NCBI GenBank assembly: GCA_964597685.1
Contig: CAZQZC010000013.1
Coordinates: 1-28,978, forward strand
Length of the DNA stretch: 28,978 nt
Direction of reading: 5' to 3'
Source: JBCBTJ01 sp964597685
Lineage (GTDB): Bacteria > Pseudomonadota > Alphaproteobacteria > Caulobacterales > Hyphomonadaceae
The first letter of the stretch is position 1, and every line of letters starts with the position of its first letter. A program made the position numbers and the translations under genes. The notes under the pieces are model-generated. The model saw only the letters and a program-made list of their open reading frames with translations. It did not search any database and was not told the DNA's origin. This document shows positions 23,707 to 28,978 of the stretch, piece after piece.

Positions 23707-23872
23707 TCTCAGCGTGATCTGTAACCCAGCTTTACGCAACGTCCTGTAAGCTGTCCCCGCCCTTATCCCACATCTCCGTCGCCCTGTTCTGTAAGGAATA
23801 AGGGCCATTGTGATCTGAAATAGGAAAACTATCCTACGTCTTATAAGAAGGCGTAAGCTCCAACTATCCCTG
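23707..23872. promoter_or_regulatory. Upstream region of the DnaA-IV-like gene with repeats and dyads
   Basis: 166 bases. Present are an 8-base inverted repeat GCCCTTAT/ATAAGGGC (23759-23766 and 23798-23805), a dyad TAGGA-N6-TCCTA (23821-23836), a perfect palindrome TCTTATAAGA (23839-23848), and the direct repeat GTGATCTG at 23714 and 23810. The AT-rich stretch 23810-23850 could be a promoter or a MucR-type site. None is a convincing terminator for mucR. Confidence 0.4.
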
Positions 23873-24244
23873 ATGGAGGATGAGTTGGCGATCAGAAGCT
23901 GTTATGGGGACCGCCGCAGGGCGGAATTGTCGGCTGGTCTCGCGGCTTACGCCTTGGGGCAAGACGCCTCGGACATTCTCGCGGAAAAGCGAGGGTCGCC
24001 TGATATCGCATTTGCCAGGCAAGTGGCGATGTATCTCCTCCATGCGGGGTTTGGCTTGAGCTTGGCGCGGGTCGCCAACGCGTTCCGCCGGGACCGGTCG
24101 ACGGTCGGCCACGCCTGCCACCTGATCGAAGATCGCCGCGATGATCTGGACTTTGACGATTGGATCGACCGCCTGGAAAGGGTTCTGCGCGAGGCTGGCC
24201 AGGTCTGCGAGAGAATCAAGGACAGCGGCGGGGCGGTCGGATGA
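23873..24244 (+). CDS. Free-standing DnaA domain IV-like DNA-binding protein
   Basis: The 123-residue protein consists largely of the DnaA C-terminal helix-turn-helix (about 44-90): ARQVAMYLLHAGFGLSLARVANAF followed by RRDRSTVGHACHLIE. There is no AAA+ ATPase, so it cannot initiate replication itself. In E. coli DnaA the specificity loop is Asp-His-Thr (433-435); here it is Asp74-Arg75-Ser76, so base reading may differ from a standard DnaA box. Arg49 matches the conserved DnaA arginine. ATG 23873 is annotated; a TTG at 23885 has a better-spaced GGAGG and could be the true start. It is coupled to the next gene by ATGA. Such proteins are likely transcription factors. Confidence 0.82.
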   Translation: MEDELAIRSCYGDRRRAELSAGLAAYALGQDASDILAEKRGSPDIAFARQVAMYLLHAGFGLSLARVANAFRRDRSTVGHACHLIEDRRDDLDFDDWIDRLERVLREAGQVCERIKDSGGAVG

Positions 24245-24960
24245 GCCGACATGCCTGCGAGCTGAGCGAAGCTGGATTGAAGGGCCTGCGCCTCACGCCG
24301 ATCGAGCAGCGGCTGGTGCGTGCGCTGCGGTCGGGCGGGTGCGCGATGCGCGACGGCGACGCGTGGTGCGTAAGGCGCGGACCTGACCGTCGGGCTCGCA
24401 GTATTGGGCGATTGTCCGGGGAGCGGGTGGCGGCGTTGCGCGCACACGGCCTGCTGACCAATATCGACGACAATCCGGAACGTCTCGGTTGGGCGGGCGA
24501 CGCTTCGCCTTTAATGGCGTCTGTCGCGCGACCGGCGCCATTGCCTCGCAAGGCGACACGGCGGGGTTTGGTCGCCCAGGTTCTCGATCCTAAGCTAGAC
24601 TGCGCCCCGCGCCGCCAGGCGGCGGTGAGCCGCTTGCTCTCCGATCTTGAGCGCAGCGCCACGCCCGTTGGCATGACCATGTCTTGGGACGCGTCCGGGG
24701 TGCGAAACGCGCCCTGGGCGACCTCGGGCGGCCCTGGAACGAGTTGCGGCGAGGCGCTTGGACGGATGCGGGCGCTCTCTGAGGCGCTGGGCGGGGAGGT
24801 TGTCCGCGCGCTCGTCGTGGCGCTCGTCGATCGGGCGCCGGCCGTGCGCTTCGCCCAATTGCTCGGGATTGACCGAAAAGCGTCTGCGAAGATCCTCGGC
24901 GACATGATCGACGACCTCGCCGAGGCTTACGATCTCAAGGCGCCGCCGGAGCGGCGCTGA
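24241..24960 (+). CDS. DUF6456 domain-containing protein
   Basis: The 239-residue product starts in the stop of the DnaA-IV-like gene. The N-terminal 80 residues look like a small winged-helix-type region (LTPIEQRLVRALRSGG, LSGERVAALRAHGLL). The C-terminal part (about 120-235) has RRQAAVSRLLSDLERS, a SWD motif, and a helical end GIDRKASAKILGDMIDDLAEAYDL, as I recall for DUF6456, an alphaproteobacterial family without known function. The paired layout suggests the two proteins act together in DNA binding; that is inference. The frame is open upstream to 24160, but the ATGA start fits better. Confidence 0.72.
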   Translation: MSRHACELSEAGLKGLRLTPIEQRLVRALRSGGCAMRDGDAWCVRRGPDRRARSIGRLSGERVAALRAHGLLTNIDDNPERLGWAGDASPLMASVARPAPLPRKATRRGLVAQVLDPKLDCAPRRQAAVSRLLSDLERSATPVGMTMSWDASGVRNAPWATSGGPGTSCGEALGRMRALSEALGGEVVRALVVALVDRAPAVRFAQLLGIDRKASAKILGDMIDDLAEAYDLKAPPERR

Positions 24961-25006
24961 GCTTGGATTTGTGCGCCCGGTCTTGATTGTGGGTCTGGCG
25001 TTGCGC

Positions 25007-25429
25007 CTAAGCGGCGGCCATCTGTCGTGCGTCGGTCTGAATACGCGCCACCATCGAGGCGAGCCCATTGGAGCGCTGGGCCGATAAGGCGCCGGAGACG
25101 CCGATTTCATTCAGGAAGGCTTGGACGTCGAACGCCAGAATGTCCGGCGCAGGCGCGCCTGAATAGAGACGCGTCAAAATCGCGATCAGGCCGGAGACGA
25201 TCAGCGCGTCGGATTCCGCCCGGATGGTCAGGCGGCCCTCCGGGTCGGCGTCGCTCACCATCCAGACTTGGGAGGCGCATCCTCGGACACGCGTCTCCTC
25301 GGTGCGCTCGTTTGCGGCCAGGGGAGGGTTCGATTTCCCAAGATCGATAATGTGGGCGTAGCGCGCCTCCCAATCGTCGAGGAAGGCGAATTCGTCGCGG
25401 ATTTCATCTGCTGCGGATGCAATGGCCAT
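25007..25429 (-). CDS. sufE: SufE-family cysteine desulfuration protein
   Basis: The 140-residue protein accepts persulfide sulfur from a SufS-type desulfurase for Fe-S cluster assembly. The active cysteine is Cys51 in RVRGCASQVW, the same position number as in E. coli SufE, followed by the LIVSGLIAILTRLYSG and LNEIGVSGALSAQRSNGL segments of the family. It is away from any suf operon in this window. No ribosome site precedes the ATG, and a promoter-like pair ends five bases before it, so the mRNA may be leaderless. Confidence 0.93.
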   Translation of the reverse strand: MAIASAADEIRDEFAFLDDWEARYAHIIDLGKSNPPLAANERTEETRVRGCASQVWMVSDADPEGRLTIRAESDALIVSGLIAILTRLYSGAPAPDILAFDVQAFLNEIGVSGALSAQRSNGLASMVARIQTDARQMAAA

Positions 25430-25434
25430 GACGC

Positions 25435-25463
25435 GCTATGTGGCGCTGTCGCGGAAAAAGCAA
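25435..25463 (-). promoter_or_regulatory. Candidate sufE promoter, possibly giving leaderless mRNA
   Basis: On the minus strand TTGCTT (25458-25463) and CATAGC (25435-25440) are 17 bases apart, and the -10 element ends five bases before the sufE ATG. The -35 falls in the T-tract of the terminator of the upstream gene. Matches to consensus are partial (about 4/6 and 3/6). Confidence 0.35.
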
Positions 25464-25486
25464 ACCCCCGGCGATAAAGCCGGGGG
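25455..25486 (-). terminator. Rho-independent terminator of the exported protein gene
   Basis: CCCCCGGC and GCCGGGGG (25465-25472 and 25479-25486) form a perfect 8-bp GC stem with a six-base loop. Read on the minus strand it is followed by TTTGCTTTTT. It lies 26 bases after the stop of the gene that begins at 26553. This is the clearest intrinsic terminator in the window. Confidence 0.87.
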
Positions 25487-25512
25487 CTGCATGTCGTCTG
25501 GCGAAGGTCGGC

Positions 25513-26553
25513 CTATTGCGCGACGTCGCCGATGCAATCGCCGATGTCTTTCAGCGCGTGCTCGCTGATGCAGAACGGCAATTCGTGGTGCTGGTGCGCC
25601 GCGGCGACGCATTGCTGCAGGTTCAGCTGCGCCATGTTGATGCAGCCCTTTGTGCCGCGGTCGGCCAGCGCGCTCTGGAATTGCGCGGTATCGCCTTCAC
25701 CCACGCCGATCACCTGATAGGCCGCCAACGTTGCGATGCGGTCTGCGATGCGTTCACGGCCTTGGCGGATCGCTGGCGCCGACCGTTGCGAGGCCAATTG
25801 CGCCGTGGCGAAAGCGGGCGTGCTGTTGGGCGCGACACTGGAGAGATTGTCCCAAAGGGATGCAGCGTTCAGATCGCCGGCCAGAACCAGGGCGGTCTCG
25901 ATTTCGGGGTCCGTGAAGGCCTCGAGCACCGTTGGGTGCGCGGGAATGCCTTGCTTGGAAGACGCGTTTAGGACGTCAGCCTTAGCGCCGGAATTCCCGA
26001 TCTTCGCTTTCGCCCAGCCCGCGCCCTGCAAGGTGTAGGCTTGCTCTTTCACGTAGGCGGCCGTCTCGGTCAAACGGCGTTGATCTGATTCGGTTGCTGT
26101 CAAAGCGGCGGCGACCGCAGCTTCTCCACCGGCGAGGCTGCGTGCATAACGCAGATCGTTCTGCATGCCGGTCACAAGCCGTTCGCGGCCGTAATAACCT
26201 TCAATATCGCGCACGGCGTCGCGATATTCCGGCGATTGCGACGCGACCAGCGCCGAATAGGCCAGCCAGCCTTGCGATAGGCGGTCAGGATTGTGGCCAC
26301 CGAGATTGGTCAGCGCCGTGTCGATGTCGCCCTTCGACGACAGCGGATTTGCGCGAACATCTGTCACTTCGGACTGATACGTGGCGTAGATCGCCGCCGC
26401 GTCAGTGATGACGCCGCCGAGTGCGGTCGTTTCCGCCGCCGTCGCAGCGTTCGGCGCGGCTTCAGGCGTGGAACTTGCTTCTTCGGCGACGGCGCCAAGG
26501 CACGCAAACGCGCCCAACGCCGTTGCAGCGGCGAATCTTGCTAAACTGACCAT
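25513..26553 (-). CDS. Exported Ala-rich protein with four-cysteine C-terminus, unknown function
   Basis: The 346-residue product has a signal peptide (Arg6, then AAATALGAFACLGAVA, likely cut at AVA-EE near residue 22). An Ala/Thr-rich linker to about residue 45 and a helical body (YATYQSEVTDVRANPL, LSQGWLAYSALVASQSPEYRDAV) follow. The C-terminus has cysteines at 304, 315, 328 and 340 and an HQHHELPFC cluster, consistent with two disulfides. I recall similar uncharacterised proteins in Caulobacter-like bacteria but cannot name a family. ATG 26553 has GGGAG seven bases upstream; the frame extends to 26604 without signal character. It is divergent from the kinase gene. Confidence 0.8.
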   Translation of the reverse strand: MVSLARFAAATALGAFACLGAVAEEASSTPEAAPNAATAAETTALGGVITDAAAIYATYQSEVTDVRANPLSSKGDIDTALTNLGGHNPDRLSQGWLAYSALVASQSPEYRDAVRDIEGYYGRERLVTGMQNDLRYARSLAGGEAAVAAALTATESDQRRLTETAAYVKEQAYTLQGAGWAKAKIGNSGAKADVLNASSKQGIPAHPTVLEAFTDPEIETALVLAGDLNAASLWDNLSSVAPNSTPAFATAQLASQRSAPAIRQGRERIADRIATLAAYQVIGVGEGDTAQFQSALADRGTKGCINMAQLNLQQCVAAAHQHHELPFCISEHALKDIGDCIGDVAQ

Positions 26554-26625
26554 GGTCTCACTCCCGACGCTCTTCCATGCTCTATGTGACCTATATTCCG
26601 ACACGAAGGAACCTTACTTTCTCGT

Positions 26626-27969
26626 GTGAAACACAGGCCGGACGCAGAAATAAATCTGGACATCGAAATGGTCGCTCCAACACCTCAAGACTCCCTTAAG
26701 ACAATCACGGAAGCTTCATCCAATCGCCTCAAAATCGCCTTGGGCGCTTGGATCGTTTTGTCGATTTTGGCCGCCCTGACCTGCGACGCGCTCAAAGTAG
26801 AACGCGGTGTCTGGTCCATTGCGCTCGTCCTTTCGTTCGCCCCTGCGATCATCTCGTTTGCAATCCTGCACGGACGGATTTTGTCCAGCCGGTGGTTCGC
26901 TCCAGCCTTTGTATTCTCTTGGACGTTGAGCGCCGCGCTTGGGTTCATTTTAACGGGCGCTTGGAGCTTGTCTGCGGTGTTCGTTCTGGCGCCCTTGGCC
27001 GCATTAGCTATTGGGCACAGGCGCTTGGCGCTCGAAGCGGCGGGGTTCGCAGCAATTGCAGCTATTGGTTCGGCCGTCTTGGCCCCTGCAGCTGCGCAAG
27101 GCGACGTGTCGATTGCAGCGCATGTTTGGACCCTGGCGGCGTTGGCGCAGGTTTGCGCCTTCCTTTGGGCGGCGTCCGACGATACCGCGTCGCGCGGTCT
27201 AAGCGATTCGCACGCGTCGACATCCATCGATCCAAACGCTCTGCAGGAGGCGCTGCGGGAGCGAACTGCATTCTTCGCCGGTCTTGGTCATGACCTGAAG
27301 ACGCCCTTGAACGCCATTATCGGTTTCTCCGATCTCATGAAGTCGCAATTGCGCGGGCCGTTGCCCGAGGCCTATCGCGATTACGCGGGTCTCATCTCAG
27401 AAAGCGGCCAGGATCTATTGCTGCTCGTGGAAGACATGCTCGACCTAGCGAAGAGCGAAGCCGGACGGCAGCGCATCGATCCGGAGCCGGTGGACCTCTC
27501 CGCCAGCGGGGCGTCCGTCGCTCGACAGCTCGAAGTGCAGGCCGTACGCCGTAACGTGATCTTGAACACAGACGGGCTCAACGAAGTCTGGGCGGAGGCC
27601 GATCCGCGGGCGGTGCGTCAGATCTGGCAGAATCTCGGATCCAACGCCGTGAAGTACGCCAAAGAGGGCGGCGAGGTTCGCTTCGCCGCTTACATGTCCG
27701 GCGGCCAGGCGGTCTTGAGCGTTTCCGACGATGGGATCGGCATGGAAGCGGCCGATCTCGACAGAATCGCCGCGCCGTTCGCCCAGGGCGGAAACGCTCG
27801 CGGCCGCGCTGGCGTCGGGTTGGGCTTGGCGGTTGTTCGCCGCTTCGCCGAATTACATGGCGGTCAGTTGATTATCGATACGGCCCCTGGGGCTGGAACC
27901 CGCGTGGAGGTCGTCCTGCCCGCCGCCGATCCGGACACGTTTGCAGACTTTGAGGAGGCGGCGCAGTGA
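26626..27969 (+). CDS. Membrane sensor histidine kinase (HisKA/HATPase)
   Basis: The 447-residue protein has about six N-terminal helices between residues 35 and 183 and no large periplasmic sensor. The HisKA domain carries phospho-acceptor His222 in GHDLKTPLNAIIGFSDLM. The HATPase domain has the N box around Asn340 (QIWQNLGSNAVKY), G1 DDGIGM (369) and G2 GVGLGLAVV (397). The layout and H-box resemble DivJ/PleC/PdhS-type kinases, but no PAS domain is visible. No response regulator is adjacent, so it is an orphan here. The GTG at 26626 lacks a good ribosome site; an ATG at 26668 with GGA eight bases upstream may be the real start. Confidence 0.9.
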   Translation: MKHRPDAEINLDIEMVAPTPQDSLKTITEASSNRLKIALGAWIVLSILAALTCDALKVERGVWSIALVLSFAPAIISFAILHGRILSSRWFAPAFVFSWTLSAALGFILTGAWSLSAVFVLAPLAALAIGHRRLALEAAGFAAIAAIGSAVLAPAAAQGDVSIAAHVWTLAALAQVCAFLWAASDDTASRGLSDSHASTSIDPNALQEALRERTAFFAGLGHDLKTPLNAIIGFSDLMKSQLRGPLPEAYRDYAGLISESGQDLLLLVEDMLDLAKSEAGRQRIDPEPVDLSASGASVARQLEVQAVRRNVILNTDGLNEVWAEADPRAVRQIWQNLGSNAVKYAKEGGEVRFAAYMSGGQAVLSVSDDGIGMEAADLDRIAAPFAQGGNARGRAGVGLGLAVVRRFAELHGGQLIIDTAPGAGTRVEVVLPAADPDTFADFEEAAQ

Positions 27970-27982
27970 TCGGGGCGACATC

Positions 27983-28327
27983 TTGAACGCGCGCCTGCCG
28001 ACCGGTCTATGGGTCGACGCCTTGATCCGTCGGGCGTCCACGGCCGGTGTGGCGGCGTTTGTCGTGCAGCGCGGCGACGCTGAACGCGGGGACGTGCTCA
28101 TCAAGGTGGCGACCCTAGACGGCGCGGCGCGCGCCTACGCGCCTGGGATGGGGCTCGACGGCGATCGTGTCTTCCAGGACCTGATCATCCAGGATGTCGG
28201 GCCCGACGAGGCTGGCGTCGACGCTTACGTGTCGCGCGCGCGGGCTCGCGATTGCGACCTTTGGGTTGTTGAGATCGAAGACCGCGCCGGACGGCATTTC
28301 CTGACCGAGCCGGTGCAGGAGGCGTAA
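27983..28327 (+). CDS. DUF1491 family protein
   Basis: About 114 residues with the DUF1491 pattern: RLPTGLWVDALIRRASTAGVAAFVVQRGD at the start, GDVLIKVATLDG, and a C-terminal DCDLWVVEIEDRAGRHFL. Function is unknown; the family is confined mostly to alphaproteobacteria. The start I prefer is TTG at 27983 with GGGG about seven bases upstream, since family members begin close to the RL-GxWV motif. An ATG at 27941 in frame would overlap the kinase gene by 29 bases. Either way it is probably co-transcribed with the kinase. Confidence 0.82.
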   Translation: MNARLPTGLWVDALIRRASTAGVAAFVVQRGDAERGDVLIKVATLDGAARAYAPGMGLDGDRVFQDLIIQDVGPDEAGVDAYVSRARARDCDLWVVEIEDRAGRHFLTEPVQEA

Positions 28328-28389
28328 GGTCTCGTTAACCAGTTTCGCGGATTGAGCGATAGAGCGAACCAGTCATTTGGGGTGGGTGG

Positions 28390-28761
28390 ATGCTGTTCCT
28401 GTTTAATGATCGGATCATAGATGTCGACGCGCCAGAGATGCGCGTCTCGCGGTCCTGGCGAGCCCTTGGATGCGGCGATCCCGCGGGATTGCTGGCGCGC
28501 GACGCGTTAGACTTCGCGCGCCGCGTCTGGAGCGACCATCAGCGTGAGGGGCTCAGGTTGGACGACGAGCTGTTGGGCGACCTCGCCGCGTTGATCATCT
28601 CCAAGACCGGCGCGAACGCGGCCTTGTTCCAATCGCACGAGACAGGTCCCTGCGAGCCGAGGCTGACGGTCTTTCCGGAGACGATCCTCGCCGCGCTATT
28701 CAATCAGAGAGCCGATACGGCGAATATCGACGCGAGCTTTGTTTGGGCCGACGCGGCCTGA
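28390..28761 (+). CDS. Conserved-looking hypothetical protein (123 aa)
   Basis: Soluble, Ala/Leu/Asp-rich, no signal peptide. It opens with MLFLFNDRIIDVDAPE, followed by helical stretches (LLARDALDFARRVWSDH, ELLGDLAALIISKTGANAALF) and a tail with LTVFPETILAALFNQRAD. I do not recognise the family. A purine-rich GGGGTGGGTGG immediately precedes the ATG. It sits 62 bases after DUF1491 and 78 bases before prfC on the same strand. Codon use looks like that of the neighbours. Confidence 0.7.
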   Translation: MLFLFNDRIIDVDAPEMRVSRSWRALGCGDPAGLLARDALDFARRVWSDHQREGLRLDDELLGDLAALIISKTGANAALFQSHETGPCEPRLTVFPETILAALFNQRADTANIDASFVWADAA

Positions 28762-28839
28762 CATTAGCAGGATCTGGGGCTTCACCCTTGGTTAAGGCTG
28801 CGCTAGAGGCTGCGGGCTTATTCCCAAGCATGGGTCCCC

Positions 28840-28978
28840 ATGGCGCTCGATCTTTCCCAGGAAGCCGCACGTCGGCGCACGTTTGCGATCATCTCGCACC
28901 CCGACGCCGGCAAGACGACGCTGACGGAGAATCTCTTGCTTGCAGGGGGTGCGGTTCGGCTCGCCGGCGAAGTCGCCG
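28840..28978 (+). CDS. prfC: Peptide chain release factor 3 (start only, cut by window edge)
   Basis: The first 46 codons encode RRRTFAIISHPDAGKTTLTE with the GTPase P-loop at about 19-27, followed by LLLAGGAVRLAGEV. This is the N-terminus of RF3, the GTPase that recycles RF1/RF2 from the ribosome. It differs from EF-G and LepA in the FAIISHPDAGKTTLTE wording. An ATG ten bases upstream is out of frame. No Shine-Dalgarno is seen, and the start codon lies in a small CATGGG/CCCATG dyad (28829-28842). Confidence 0.93.
   Translation, partial: MALDLSQEAARRRTFAIISHPDAGKTTLTENLLLAGGAVRLAGEVA

Noticed and set aside
23707..23872. Possible replication origin beside the DnaA-like gene
   Set aside because: I find no cluster of TTATNCACA-type DnaA boxes; the TTATCCCAC at 23763 is a poor match. 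The adjacent protein lacks the DnaA ATPase, and no dnaN, gidA or hemE is near.
28330..28800. CtrA-type TTAA-N7-TTAA sites
   Set aside because: Single GTTAAC and GGTTAAGG half-sites occur before the 28390 gene and prfC, but the second half-site at the right spacing is missing.

Overview
The window is GC-rich alphaproteobacterial chromosome. Its families point towards the Caulobacterales/Maricaulales/Parvularculales side of the class: a MucR/Ros-type regulator, DUF2336, DUF1491 and DUF6456 proteins, SufE, a polytopic HisKA kinase, and a Mrp-type antiporter operon of a non-canonical layout. I see 34 protein genes, two of them cut by the window edges (ptrB at the left, prfC at the right). I see no rRNA, tRNA, insertion sequence, phage gene or CRISPR array. 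The gene content is mostly core or lineage-specific chromosomal, not a mobile island.

Left region (1-6229, mainly minus strand): a same-strand run of a NodN-like MaoC dehydratase, a secreted five-repeat cysteine/aspartate-rich protein, a cytoplasmic MsrB and oligopeptidase B. A plus-strand gene for a 65-residue secreted cysteine-containing peptide follows, with hairpins on both sides, and it converges on an AMP-forming acyl-CoA synthetase. Region 6526-11970: a Tat-exported second MsrB behind a sterol-desaturase-family enzyme, a divergent TetR gene coupled to a four-helix membrane protein with a near-perfect dyad between them, a GMC oxidoreductase, a divergent crotonase-fold protein that lacks the usual hydratase glutamates, and then an MFS exporter. 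Much of this part is consistent with lipid, acyl-CoA or alcohol metabolism.

Centre (15317-23144): the main feature is a ten-gene Mrp/Mnh-like cation/proton antiporter operon in the order E-F-G-A(C-terminal half)-B-C-D1-A(N-terminal half)-X-D2. Eight of its nine junctions are four-base start/stop overlaps and the ninth is a 3-base gap. It carries three NuoL/M/N-type pump subunits instead of the usual two. MrpA is split into two non-adjacent genes, and an unassigned two-helix subunit (X) sits between two pumps. All three pumps keep the glutamate and lysine residues of the proton path. This is the best candidate in the window for an undescribed system.

Right region (23284-28978): a MucR homologue with two of the four zinc-ligand positions substituted, a free-standing DnaA domain-IV protein translationally coupled to a DUF6456 protein, sufE with a possible leaderless promoter that reuses the T-tract of the neighbouring terminator, an exported alanine-rich protein with a four-cysteine C-terminus, a six-helix histidine kinase followed by DUF1491, an unknown 123-residue protein, and the start of peptide chain release factor 3.

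All functional calls come from reading motifs by eye. No database search, alignment or structure prediction was run.
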